Numbered from the stretch's first letter, positions 21,897-30,092 are shown. The stretch: 34,451 bases of DNA from Patescibacteria group bacterium (GCA_018822435.1 JAHJKD010000048.1:1-34451), one strand, 5' to 3'. Numbers and translations are program-made. The notes: generated by a model from the sequence alone, not told the origin.

Positions 21897-23451
21897 TTAA
21901 CATAATTATTAAAATTAATAGCACTAATGGTGAGATTAGAACGCAGATACTTTGAATTACCAGCCAAGCACCGGGCGGATGAGCAGATAGCAGTGATCGG
22001 TTTTCCGGAGTGTCTTCTATACCAAGAATTCCAAGATTATCCTTTAAAAAGTAATCACGGCCGCCATAACCAACGCCTTCACCAAAACCATAGCCGGAGA
22101 CGTCTTTACCGTCTTTAGTGCCTTCAACAAATGTGCCCCCTTCGCGGATTTCACTTCCGGCAGAATAAATGAATTGATCATCAACGGTCGGGGTCATGGT
22201 AAATTTGAGTTTTTTATCGGGAAATTCCGCTTCCCAGCCATTGGGATACCAGGCATCTGATTTATCACTGCGCATCCATTTATTGATTGTTATTGTGCCA
22301 TCAACATTTTCATAACTGCCATCTTCATTGATATATTTTCCGGAAATATCCCTGGTCTCGTCCGCCGGGGGTTGATCGCCCATATTATTCAGATCAGTCG
22401 TGGCGACAGAATGAGGAGAAGCAAATGTAATTTCCGTATCATCATCAAATTGGACATCAGACCAGTCCCAACCAAAAGAAGCAGGCACTTTTTGCTGAAA
22501 GCCATTAGTAATGTTAGCTAGGGCTTGTATAAATATATTTTTTGGATATCCATTCGGAGAAATACCGACCATCCATTGGTGATCCATCCATGTTTTACCC
22601 CCAAGAGTCCTGGTTTCGCCATTATGGGTAACAGTACCAGTTGTCTTGATATTTGGATAAGAATAATACCAAGTGCCTAATCCAAAGATATCCGGAGCCT
22701 TGCCCTGATCTCCCTGAAGCAATACTGGCTTACTTTCATTCAGGTCTAAATCTATTTTCAAGTCAGCTTCAGGATCATCAACTGTGATTTTCATCGGAAA
22801 AATCTCACCTGCCTGATGGCTGCTAGCTGTACTTTTTCCAACAGAAGCCAGGAACGGATCGCCATTAAATTCCAATTCGCCTGAGGCGCCGGAAACAATC
22901 GGATTACTGCCTGTTAGGTGAAGATTTTGGTCAGCATAATTTACTCCAACAACAGTTTGCACGATTTGATTTTCTAAATCAGTCAGCCCCATTTCATGAG
23001 CAATGGGCGGCGGATATAAGGCGCGGCGGAAAAATACGATAACTATATCAACTTCATTGTCATTTTCATCAAAGTAATTGCCTGACCAGAAATACCAGCC
23101 AAACTGAAAATCCACTTGTGCCTTATTATCACGAGGTAATTGCAGTTCTTTTATACTGTTCATGTCCGCATAGCCTTTAAAATAATCCTGGGCCATAAAA
23201 GCGGGAAACACATAATCCTGTTCCAGATCAAATTGTTTTTCTGAAGCTTCAATCAATAAATCGTATCTATCCGGAGTTTTTTGAACCAGCGGAACGTAAT
23301 CAGCGCCGACTTTTTCTATCATTTTTGACGTGTTTTGGGTGAGCTTGTTATCCAGGCTGGACCCCATTCTGGGAACAGCAGCTATGGCGGCAACAGCAAG
23401 AATTGCGATCAACAGCACGTAAATTCCATTTATAATTACTCCTTTTTTCAT
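21862..23451 (-). CDS. Membrane-anchored AttH/CrtC-like lipocalin-fold protein
   Basis: 529 residues, with membrane helices at both ends (about 7-26 and 497-523) and a large domain between them, probably outside. The core resembles the AttH/CrtC hydratase family: LGTWYYSYPNIKTTGTV (258-274), GKTWMDHQW (285-293, usual WMDHEW), GWDWSDVQFDDDTEI (327-341), and NGWEAEFP with TPTVDDQ (404-425). Family members include carotenoid 1,2-hydratase; the true substrate here is unknown. It overlaps cfa, so the two are co-translated and may act on the same lipids. The region 66-170 is extra and unassigned. Confidence 0.75.
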   Translation of the reverse strand: MKKGVIINGIYVLLIAILAVAAIAAVPRMGSSLDNKLTQNTSKMIEKVGADYVPLVQKTPDRYDLLIEASEKQFDLEQDYVFPAFMAQDYFKGYADMNSIKELQLPRDNKAQVDFQFGWYFWSGNYFDENDNEVDIVIVFFRRALYPPPIAHEMGLTDLENQIVQTVVGVNYADQNLHLTGSNPIVSGASGELEFNGDPFLASVGKSTASSHQAGEIFPMKITVDDPEADLKIDLDLNESKPVLLQGDQGKAPDIFGLGTWYYSYPNIKTTGTVTHNGETRTLGGKTWMDHQWMVGISPNGYPKNIFIQALANITNGFQQKVPASFGWDWSDVQFDDDTEITFASPHSVATTDLNNMGDQPPADETRDISGKYINEDGSYENVDGTITINKWMRSDKSDAWYPNGWEAEFPDKKLKFTMTPTVDDQFIYSAGSEIREGGTFVEGTKDGKDVSGYGFGEGVGYGGRDYFLKDNLGILGIEDTPENRSLLSAHPPGAWLVIQSICVLISPLVLLILIIMLIVHYVRKKHRS

Positions 23452-23499
23452 ATGATTTTTTTTATATTATGGTTTTATTTTATCACATTTATTAAAAAA

Positions 23500-23517
23500 C
23501 CCCGAATGAATTCGGGG
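23500..23517 (-). terminator. Intrinsic terminator of the hicBA-flavoprotein unit
   Basis: CCCCGAA (23500-23506), loop TGAA, TTCGGGG (23511-23517), followed on the minus strand by TTTTTTAATAAAT. It begins just past the stop of the flavoprotein gene and 48 nt before the AttH-like start, separating the two operons. Confidence 0.85.
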
Positions 23518-23522
23518 CCTGA

Positions 23523-24755
23523 TTAATTTTCACCGGCTAAATACCCGGTACTCCACGCGACTTGCAGATTATACCCACCGGTCGGGCCGTCTATGTCTAA
23601 TACTTCTCCGGCTAAAAAAAGGTTATCAATAATTTTTGACTGCATTGTTTTTGGATTAACTTCTTTTATATCCACTCCGCCGGAAGTTACGATCGCCTTT
23701 TCAAAGCCAACCACTCCATTTACATTTAGTTCAAATTCTTTTAATAACTTGATTAATCTCTTTCGTTCTTCTTTTGTAATCTCATTTACTTTTTTATTGG
23801 GATCAATTTTGGATAATTCAATCATGACCGGAATGAGTTTGGCCGGCATGAGCTTGTTTATGCTGTTTTTATATTGTTTATTACTATTTTCTTCAAAGTC
23901 TCGTTGAATTCGCTTGTCTAGAGTGGGAAAATCAAGAGCGGGCTTGAAATCTATTTTTAATTTCAGATTTTTTGACGGATTTTCACTGACGATCTTGCTT
24001 AAATTTAATATTATCGGCCCGCTCATGCCATTATTCGTGAACAAAGCTTCACCAAAGAATGAGGCGATTTTTTTATTGTCCCAAAGGCTTGCTTCAACAT
24101 TTTTCAGGCTCAAGCCCTCTAATTTTTCAACGATTTTTTCTTTAACAATAATCGGAGTAAGGGCAGGGATCGGCTTATTGATAGTGTGTCCCATCTTCTC
24201 CAACCATTTATAAGCATCACCGCTTGAGCCGCTGCCAGGATAAGATTTCCCTCCTGTGGCAATAATATATTTATCAGCCGTAATTTCCTGGCCTTTTTTT
24301 AATATTATTTTTTCAATTTTTCCCTCTTTAACAATAATTTTTTCAACCGGACTATTTAATTTAATTTCAACATTATTTTCTTTAAGATAGTTTTCTAAAC
24401 AAGTTACCACATCTTTGGAACTGTCTGACGTAGCAAAGATTCTATTGCCTCGCTCTACTTTTGTTTTCAATCCCTTGCTTTCAAAAAATTCTACCACGTC
24501 TTTATTGGAGAATTTATTTAGGGCTGAATATAAAAATTTGCCATTTTTTCCATATACTTCTATCAATTTTTTTATATCTTCTTCCGCATTGGTAATATTA
24601 CACCGGCCTTTGCCTGTCATTAATAGTTTAATACCTAACTGAGGATTTTTTTCTAATAAAAGAACACGCGAGCCTAGTTCGGCTGCGTGCCCGGCCGCGA
24701 TCATTCCGCTGGGGCCGCCACCTATTATTGCTAAGTTGTATTTATTATTTTTCAA
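23523..24755 (-). CDS. HI0933/BaiN-family flavoprotein (NAD(P)/FAD-dependent oxidoreductase)
   Basis: 410 residues, family length. FAD-binding start LAIIGGGPSGMIAAGHAAEL (8-27), the family signature LLMTGKGRCNITN (44-56), YIIATGGKSYPGSGSSGDAY (158-177), and the C-terminal FAD contact FLAGEVLDIDGPTGGYNLQ, ending AWSTGYLAG. This family includes BaiN-type reductases, but most members have no known substrate. It starts 19 nt after the hicA stop and may be co-transcribed. A terminator follows directly. Confidence 0.88.
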   Translation of the reverse strand: MKNNKYNLAIIGGGPSGMIAAGHAAELGSRVLLLEKNPQLGIKLLMTGKGRCNITNAEEDIKKLIEVYGKNGKFLYSALNKFSNKDVVEFFESKGLKTKVERGNRIFATSDSSKDVVTCLENYLKENNVEIKLNSPVEKIIVKEGKIEKIILKKGQEITADKYIIATGGKSYPGSGSSGDAYKWLEKMGHTINKPIPALTPIIVKEKIVEKLEGLSLKNVEASLWDNKKIASFFGEALFTNNGMSGPIILNLSKIVSENPSKNLKLKIDFKPALDFPTLDKRIQRDFEENSNKQYKNSINKLMPAKLIPVMIELSKIDPNKKVNEITKEERKRLIKLLKEFELNVNGVVGFEKAIVTSGGVDIKEVNPKTMQSKIIDNLFLAGEVLDIDGPTGGYNLQVAWSTGYLAGEN

Positions 24756-24774
24756 CGGATTTTTTAAGGTTGAC

Positions 24775-24993
24775 TTACTTTTTCTTGAAATTTTTTTCAG
24801 CTAAATTGGCTTGGCGAAGGATAGATTTAAAAGTACCCATTGGTATTTCTTTTCTTCCAGCCGGGATAATAACTGTCAGGGTCGGACTTCCAGATTTACG
24901 AAATTTTACATGACTGCCTTTTTGGAAAATATAAAAAAAGCCCTTTTTTTGCAGGACTTTGATGATTTGGTCTGATGAATAAAGTTTAGGCAT
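24775..24993 (-). CDS. hicA: HicA mRNA interferase toxin
   Basis: 72 residues, the usual size. HicA has a double-stranded-RNA-binding-like fold and cleaves mRNA. The catalytic His is H28 in GSHVKFR, preceded by VLQKKGFFYIFQKG and followed by LTVIIPAGRKEIPMGTFKSI, as in the family. Its start overlaps hicB by 8 nt, giving antitoxin-first order and coupled synthesis. Confidence 0.93.
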   Translation of the reverse strand: MPKLYSSDQIIKVLQKKGFFYIFQKGSHVKFRKSGSPTLTVIIPAGRKEIPMGTFKSILRQANLAEKNFKKK

Positions 24994-25204
24994 GAGTCAA
25001 AGACAGCTTTACTACTTCAGGTCTTTCTACTTTTGTTACACGGGGCGTTTTAATGTCTTCAAAATATAATCTTAAGGCTTCATCTAGATTTTCCAAGGCT
25101 TCTTTTTTTGTTTTACCAAAACTAGATACCTCTACATTAAGACATTGGGCAACGTAATGCTTGCCTTCTTTCCAGATTATATTTTTCAAAATTATTTTTG
25201 ACAT
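24986..25204 (-). CDS. hicB: HicB antitoxin (short form)
   Basis: 72 residues. The partial RNase-H-like HicB fold is clear: HYVAQCLNVEVSSFGKTKKE (16-35), then ALENLDEALRLYFED. It blocks HicA by covering its active site. The C-terminal ribbon-helix-helix or HTH domain that many HicB proteins use to repress their own operon is missing, because the protein ends after the toxin-binding core and a short tail. It is therefore unclear what binds the palindrome in its promoter. Confidence 0.92.
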   Translation of the reverse strand: MSKIILKNIIWKEGKHYVAQCLNVEVSSFGKTKKEALENLDEALRLYFEDIKTPRVTKVERPEVVKLSLTHA

Positions 25205-25230
25205 ATATTTAATAGGTGAATCTTAAGTAT

Positions 25231-25259
25231 AAAATACTAGTATTTACCAAATAAGTCAA
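25231..25259 (-). promoter_or_regulatory. hicBA promoter with palindromic operator
   Basis: Minus strand TTGACT (25254-25259), 17-bp spacer, TATTTT (25231-25236). A perfect 14-bp palindrome AAATACTAGTATTT (25232-25245) covers the -10 and part of the spacer, where a bound repressor would block polymerase. Confidence 0.6.
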
Positions 25260-25301
25260 ATTGCCACCAAAAATTTCATTTACTGCTGTTAGCTGCCTTA
25301 T

Positions 25302-25766
25302 TCACAAATTTAATTTTAAACAAATTGGATTGTCTGAAACGACTATTCCTTCTGGTACAAAATTATTTTCTTTGAAACCATGACTTTTATAGAATTTTAG
25401 CGCTTCCGTGTTTTCTGGAACTGTACCAACATAAATTGTTTTTATATCATGCTCATCGGCAAATTGAATTACAGTTTGAAGCAGTTTTTCTCCTAAACCT
25501 TGTTTTCTAAATTCTTTTTTTATGGCCATTCTTTTTAAGAATGCAGAATTGTCTGATTTTTTGATAAGCCCTATAGTGCCAATTAATTCGTTATCTGATA
25601 GAGCTAACCAAAAATTACTATCTTTATCGTTTTGATAAAATCCAGGAATATTATAAATATCAGGCCTGGCAACACCTTTGTAATCAAATTCTTTTTCCCA
25701 GATGTTTAAAATCAAGCTTATTACCTTTTCTTTATATTTGTCCGAATATGGGATTATTTTAATCAT
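25302..25766 (-). CDS. GNAT-family N-acetyltransferase
   Basis: 154 residues, one GNAT domain. Acetyl-CoA binding motif A runs LKRMAIKKEFRKQGLGEKLL (77-96), with the R/Q-x-x-G-x-G/A loop at RKQGLG (87-92); motif B is GTVPENTEALKFYKSHGFKE (114-133). The acceptor, whether small molecule or protein, cannot be inferred. It starts 5 nt after the thiI stop, so it is the last gene of that operon. Confidence 0.88.
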   Translation of the reverse strand: MIKIIPYSDKYKEKVISLILNIWEKEFDYKGVARPDIYNIPGFYQNDKDSNFWLALSDNELIGTIGLIKKSDNSAFLKRMAIKKEFRKQGLGEKLLQTVIQFADEHDIKTIYVGTVPENTEALKFYKSHGFKENNFVPEGIVVSDNPICLKLNL

Positions 25767-25771
25767 AGCAC

Positions 25772-26920
25772 CTATTTTTCAAGAGATTTAAATAATCCCA
25801 AAAGCTTATTATCAATATCCAGTTCTTCCTCAATCTTCAAAATCTCATCAAGTTTAGCCTTAGTGGCGACTTGAGGCGGAGCCAGATAAGTACAACAATC
25901 ATCAACCGGGCGGATGGAGATGTCGTAAGTGCCTAGGTCTTTGGCCAGATCAACCACTTCTTGTTTATCAAAACTGATTAAAGGACGATAAATAGGAATA
26001 TCAGAAGCGTCATCAGTGACCAGCATATTTTCTAAAGTCTGCGAGGCCACCTGGCCCAAAGATTCGCCGGTAACAAGGCCTAAAGCCTTTTCTTTCTTAG
26101 CGATAAGGTTGCTGACTTTTATCATGATGCGACGGTACAATATGATTCTAAGGTTAGAAGGCGCCTCTACAGAGATCTGTTTTTGTAGCTCGCCGATCGG
26201 GACAGAATAGAATTTGCTGGTGGAATTATATTTTTCTAAAGTTTCTATAATTTGTTTTACATTTTCTTCTGAGTCTTTTTTAGTGAATGGTTGGGAATGG
26301 AAATGAGTGTAAATAATCTTGGCGCCGCGTTTCATCATGAGGTATGAGGCCACTGGTGAGTCGATTCCAGAGGAGATCATAGAGACTAATTTTCCAGATA
26401 CGCCAACAGGCAGACCGCTCAGTCCGGCATAATTGTCATTGTTTGTGAAAATATAGGCTTTCTTGTCTAAGATTTCAATATTAATGGCCAACTCAGGATT
26501 ATCAAGATCAACTTTTGCCCCGGATTTTTTTCGGACCGTGTCCCCTATCTGGATATTTATTTGATCGGTATTTTTGGCAAAGTTTTTATTTATGCGGTTA
26601 GTTTTTATTCCAAATGATTTAAATTTCTCGGTTTTAATTTTTTCTAGAACTTTTTTTTCAATATCAGCCATGTCTAAGTCTGCTTCAGTTACATATGTGA
26701 AATGGCTAAGACCGAAAATTTGCTTTAAATTATTGGTTATGTCTTTCTTGTCTTTAGCTTGAGCAGTTAAAAATAAACGTCCAAAAGTTTTAGTCAACTT
26801 TGGGTCATGGTCGGAAAGTGCAGTCCGGATATTTTGAACTAGCTTATCTTCAAAAAAAGCTCTATTTTTTCCTTTAAGAGCTAGTTCTCCGTAATAAATT
26901 ATTATTTGGTGTTTATTCAT
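25772..26920 (-). CDS. thiI: tRNA 4-thiouridine sulfurtransferase ThiI
   Basis: 382 residues: ferredoxin-like and THUMP region (about 1-165, with YYGELALKGKNRAFFEDKL at 9-27) and PP-loop domain (from about 175) with SSGIDSP (183-189), where most have SGGIDSP. It makes s4U8 in tRNA; some members also serve thiamine synthesis. There is no C-terminal rhodanese domain, as in most short ThiI proteins, so the sulfur arrives another way. DDCCTYLAPPQ near the C-terminus is the conserved Cys region. It lies in the nadK-rdgB operon, separated from rdgB by a 24-bp inverted repeat. Confidence 0.95.
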   Translation of the reverse strand: MNKHQIIIYYGELALKGKNRAFFEDKLVQNIRTALSDHDPKLTKTFGRLFLTAQAKDKKDITNNLKQIFGLSHFTYVTEADLDMADIEKKVLEKIKTEKFKSFGIKTNRINKNFAKNTDQINIQIGDTVRKKSGAKVDLDNPELAINIEILDKKAYIFTNNDNYAGLSGLPVGVSGKLVSMISSGIDSPVASYLMMKRGAKIIYTHFHSQPFTKKDSEENVKQIIETLEKYNSTSKFYSVPIGELQKQISVEAPSNLRIILYRRIMIKVSNLIAKKEKALGLVTGESLGQVASQTLENMLVTDDASDIPIYRPLISFDKQEVVDLAKDLGTYDISIRPVDDCCTYLAPPQVATKAKLDEILKIEEELDIDNKLLGLFKSLEK

Positions 26921-26935
26921 GTATTTATGTGCGCC

Positions 26936-27008
26936 CTCGTCGGGAGACTCGGGCTATTGAATAATTTTAAACGTAATTATTTACCAATAGGGCGAGTCTC
27001 CTGACGAG
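26936..27008. repeat. Long imperfect inverted repeat across the 3' end of rdgB
   Basis: Left arm 26936-26959 and right arm 26985-27008 are inverted copies of 24 nt with 2-3 mismatches, joined by 25 AT-rich nt. The right arm encodes the last codons of rdgB; the left arm lies 15 nt before the thiI start. There is no U-tract, so it is unlike the intrinsic terminators here. Confidence 0.75.
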
Positions 27009-27570
27009 CCTGCGTGTACCACTTAGCAAACCGTTTAATTGCTTTAGACCGATGGTCGTATTTTTGCTTATTTTCCACGCCCATTTGGGAAAAGGTCAAA
27101 GAGTCCCCATCCGGAATAAAAATGTCGTCATAAGGCATTTTTGCCCTCATGCGGCCCCTTCTGCGGGTGAGCATGTGTCCGCGGCAAACCCCGCTGAACA
27201 ATTTAGGCTTTTTCATGCCCGGAGCCATATAGGCCACCATTGTTTTAAAATAAGCCCGGTCTTGCCCCTTCAATAATCTGAAAATCCCTTCAAAGCCAAG
27301 GCCCATAATGACAAACCGGGAATGAGTACCGGGAAAATTATTATAATGTGAAAAAAATATGCCGGTGTCATCCACTATTATTGGTTTCTTGGCATGGCTA
27401 TAAGCTTTTAACGCCTTATCTATGACAACTTCTTCTATTTCTTCGGATTTTATTTCCGGGACATCATAGTTGATCCTTTTTCCCTTAATATTAAAATCCC
27501 TAAGAGTCTTAGAGATTTCGAAGAACTTACTTGGATTGGATGTTACTAAATAGATTTCCTTATTAGGCAT
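26977..27570 (-). CDS. rdgB: Non-canonical purine NTP pyrophosphatase (RdgB/HAM1 family)
   Basis: 197 residues from ATG 27568-27570 (MPNKEIYLVTSNPSKFFE), which overlaps the nadK stop by 8 nt; a GTG at 27591 is less likely. The family hydrolyses ITP, dITP and XTP. Variant motifs: TSNPSKFFE for TGNxxKxxE, VDDTGIFF for EDSGL, YDDIFIPDG for YDPxFxPxG and DHRSKA for SHRxKA. It is a divergent but complete member. The last codons (ARQETRPIGK) are encoded by one arm of a long inverted repeat. Confidence 0.88.
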   Translation of the reverse strand: MPNKEIYLVTSNPSKFFEISKTLRDFNIKGKRINYDVPEIKSEEIEEVVIDKALKAYSHAKKPIIVDDTGIFFSHYNNFPGTHSRFVIMGLGFEGIFRLLKGQDRAYFKTMVAYMAPGMKKPKLFSGVCRGHMLTRRRGRMRAKMPYDDIFIPDGDSLTFSQMGVENKQKYDHRSKAIKRFAKWYTQARQETRPIGK

Positions 27571-28339
27571 AGTCTGTAAATTCTTTGCCACAGACCTGGC
27601 AGTATCCCAGCGGGACGCGATTCTGGCTCATGCCGATATTATATTTCTTGCCCCGGCCTTTGATCATGGCCAGGCGCGCATATCTTTTGGAACGATAAAC
27701 ATGAATTATATCGCCCGTATCTACTTCAATCGTATCTTTGGCATTGTCCTGGACAAGAATGCCCGGCCCGCGGGTAATTTCCACTTTCATTTTAGTACTG
27801 CTCTTTACGACCAGATTACCGATTACATTAACAGTGTTAGAAAAAGCGATGCCCAGGCCTTCCTGAAAATTTGACCGGGTAATGCTTTGGTAATAACCAG
27901 TGGACCCAAACGGCGTAGATACGAGCATGCCATCGCCCAGGACTTCGTGGCCGTACTGGATTTCGTTCAGATAAACTTTAAAGCGAAGGGCGCTGTTCAT
28001 CTGGGAATGTCCAATCAGGATATCGTTGAGACCGTAGATTTTTTGATTTTTTACTTTGGCCTCCAATAAATTATGGTTGAATATGCTGTAGTTGCGCTTT
28101 TCTAGCTCGGTCAGGATCTTTTCCTTGGTTTCAGCCACGCATTTTTCACAGACTTGGCTCTTGCGGATCATAACTTTTACTTTCCGCGGGAAATGCCTTT
28201 CCGCGTATAAAAGAGTGCCGTCACCGCCATAGCAAATAATGACCTCTGGCTTTTCTTTGGTAATTTTCAGGCCAGGGTGATTTTTTTTAATATATTTTCT
28301 TAGTTCCGCTCTTTCTAAGCCAGTGACTTGAACTCTCAT
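27563..28339 (-). CDS. nadK: NAD kinase (with CxxC pairs)
   Basis: 258 residues. It phosphorylates NAD to NADP. GGDGT at 38-42 is the nucleotide-binding and catalytic loop; NDILIG (105-110) and GDGMLVSTPFGSTGY (135-149) are the other family blocks. Unusual features are two CxxC pairs, C64/C67 in VCEKCVAE and C247/C250 in GYCQVCGKEF, resembling a split zinc knuckle. The N-terminal part is short: only about 37 residues precede the GGDGT loop, where many enzymes have about 65. Its start overlaps the aminotransferase stop by 4 nt. Confidence 0.9.
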   Translation of the reverse strand: MRVQVTGLERAELRKYIKKNHPGLKITKEKPEVIICYGGDGTLLYAERHFPRKVKVMIRKSQVCEKCVAETKEKILTELEKRNYSIFNHNLLEAKVKNQKIYGLNDILIGHSQMNSALRFKVYLNEIQYGHEVLGDGMLVSTPFGSTGYYQSITRSNFQEGLGIAFSNTVNVIGNLVVKSSTKMKVEITRGPGILVQDNAKDTIEVDTGDIIHVYRSKRYARLAMIKGRGKKYNIGMSQNRVPLGYCQVCGKEFTDYA

Positions 28340-29490
28340 GGTTTGTTTTTAATGAATTTTTCTATCCGGGAAATAGCTTCCTTGATCTTTGGGGTTGAAT
28401 TGGCATAAGAAAGCCTGATATAGCCTTTTTTTCCAAAACATTCGCCCGGAACTACAGCTACTTTAGCATATTTTAACAGGTTTTGGCAAAATTTTTCTGA
28501 ATCATCAGTAATTCCTGGAATTCTAAAAAATACGTAAAATGCCCCATCTGGTTCTGCCATAGTTGCGCCAGGTATTTTCAATATTTTTTCAATTAAATAT
28601 TTTCTTCTCTTTTTTAGTTCAGGAATGAACTTTTTCGGATACTTATTGCCAGTTTTAAGTGCTTCTATGGCGGCAATTTGCATGATATTACTGACATTGC
28701 CGGAAGAATGGGACTGAAGTTTTTCCAATGATTTAATCAGATGGCTATTTCCCACAGTATAACCTACTCGCCAGCCTGTAATCGCATGTGACTTAGAAAA
28801 ACCATTGACTATAATAGTCCTCTGTTTGTAAAAACGGGCAATAGAATCAGGTTTGATGCCATAATTCAAATGCTCATAAATTTCATCGGAAATAACCCAG
28901 ACATCTTTTCCCTTTAATCCCTTAGCTAACTTCTTTAAATTTGCTTCAGAATAAATTTTTCCCGTAGGGTTATTTGGGGAATTAATTATTATAGCTTTGG
29001 TTTTTTTATTGATTGCCTTTAAAACAGCATCGACATTCAGGTCAAAATTATTATCCGTGGGCACGAGAACGGCCTTGCCCTCACCTAATTTAACTTGCTC
29101 AACATATGAAACCCAGTAAGGTGTGGGAATGATAACTTCATCGCCTGGGCCAAGAATAACCTGGAATATATTAAACAAAGATTGTTTAGCTCCGTTAGTG
29201 ACTATCACTTCATCAGACTTATAAGAAAGTTTATTGTCTTTTTTTAATTTCTTACAGATCAGCTTTTTTAATTCTGGCAATCCACCAGTTGGAGTATAAG
29301 TGTTAAATCCTTTGATCGTCGCTTTAGTGACTTTTTTTCGGATTTCTAATGGAGCGGGAAAATCTAATTCGCCCGCTGTCAGATTGATAACCGGCTCCCC
29401 TTTTGCAATCAGGTCTTTGGCTTGCTTGTCTAATACTAATGTGGCCGAAGGGGCAATGTTGATAATTTTTTTACAAATTTTACAATCCAT
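28336..29490 (-). CDS. Class I PLP-dependent aminotransferase (aspartate aminotransferase-like)
   Basis: 384 residues, fold type I. PLP lysine K233 in NGFSKSHAITGWRVGY, N174 in SPNNPTG (171-177), D202 and Y205 in SDEIYEHL, R241, and a C-terminal Arg in GYIRLSYA that would bind the substrate carboxylate. It probably transfers amino groups among Asp, Glu, Ala or aromatic amino acids; the exact pair cannot be set from sequence. The cofactor could come from pdxST in this window. The gene is coupled to nadK by a 4-nt overlap. The N-terminal CKIC (3-6) is unusual. Confidence 0.92.
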   Translation of the reverse strand: MDCKICKKIINIAPSATLVLDKQAKDLIAKGEPVINLTAGELDFPAPLEIRKKVTKATIKGFNTYTPTGGLPELKKLICKKLKKDNKLSYKSDEVIVTNGAKQSLFNIFQVILGPGDEVIIPTPYWVSYVEQVKLGEGKAVLVPTDNNFDLNVDAVLKAINKKTKAIIINSPNNPTGKIYSEANLKKLAKGLKGKDVWVISDEIYEHLNYGIKPDSIARFYKQRTIIVNGFSKSHAITGWRVGYTVGNSHLIKSLEKLQSHSSGNVSNIMQIAAIEALKTGNKYPKKFIPELKKRRKYLIEKILKIPGATMAEPDGAFYVFFRIPGITDDSEKFCQNLLKYAKVAVVPGECFGKKGYIRLSYANSTPKIKEAISRIEKFIKNKP

Positions 29491-29491
29491 A

Positions 29492-29929
29492 TTATTTTTT
29501 CTTTTTAGTCTTGTTGTTACTCTTGGTTTTTTTCTTAGTCGGCTTGGTTGTTTTAGCCTTCTTATTTTTAGGAGTAGAAGTTAGATGTGAGATAATAAAT
29601 AGAATTCCAGCCAAGAATACAGGGACAGGTAAAAGTAAGATGATGATGAATGTGGGAAAATAATTTAAGCCGTAAAAAATGATCAGGAGCAAAGCAATGA
29701 CTGATTCAACCACTAATAGAATTCCGCCAATTAACTTTGTAATGCAGGCAATGCCGACAGTTACTAATATAAGGCCGCCGATGATCAGAGTTTGGATGAT
29801 ATTGATATAACTGACTCGTTCTACTCCAATTAATTCATTTAATATCAGCGCGCACCAGAACAGGCCGATTATACCTCCGATTATCAGGCCGGCTTGGTAG
29901 GATAGGTTTTGATTTTTATATTCTTTCAT
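29492..29929 (-). CDS. Four-helix membrane protein with a lysine-rich tail
   Basis: 145 residues. Helices at about 12-34, 41-62, 65-87 and 92-114 with very short loops, then a 30-residue Lys/Thr tail (KTTKPTKKKTKSNNKTKKKK) presumably in the cytoplasm. No family is assigned. It ends 1 nt before the aminotransferase start and is the first gene of that operon. A T/A-rich -10-like stretch lies immediately before the ATG but no -35 is clear. Confidence 0.65.
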   Translation of the reverse strand: MKEYKNQNLSYQAGLIIGGIIGLFWCALILNELIGVERVSYINIIQTLIIGGLILVTVGIACITKLIGGILLVVESVIALLLIIFYGLNYFPTFIIILLLPVPVFLAGILFIISHLTSTPKNKKAKTTKPTKKKTKSNNKTKKKK

Positions 29930-29958
29930 AAAATATAATTGTTAGAAGGGGCTACAGT

Positions 29959-29998
29959 CCTGAGCGAGGAATTCACGAAGTGAATCCGAGTCGAAGGG
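29959..29998. repeat. REP-like palindromic element abutting tRNA-Gln
   Basis: A 40-bp imperfect palindrome, minus-strand CCCTTCGACTCG ... CGCTCAGG, with a core stem ATTCAC/GTGAAT and a GAA loop on the plus strand. It directly follows the 3' end of tRNA-Gln and has the same CCCTTCG start as the palindrome inside the parvulin gene. Confidence 0.6.
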
Positions 29999-30069
29999 CT
30001 GGGGAGGCAGGATTCGAACCTACGATGCATGGACCAAAACCATGTGCCTTACCGCTTGGCTACTCCCCA
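29999..30069 (-). tRNA. trnQ: tRNA-Gln (anticodon TTG)
   Basis: 71 nt, cloverleaf verified by eye: acceptor TGGGGAG/CTCCCCA, D stem GCC/GGC, anticodon stem CATGG/CCATG with loop TTTTGGT (anticodon TTG), T arm GTAGG-TTCGAAT-CCTGC. G73 fits Gln. CCA is not encoded. A strong promoter lies upstream. Confidence 0.95.
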
Positions 30070-30092
30070 TAAATAAACGTATATTAAAAAGG

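Noticed and set aside
25205-25301. Terminator for the GNAT/thiI operon or a small RNA
   Set aside because: Only the hicBA promoter and palindrome are convincing; no GC-rich stem with a U-tract is present.
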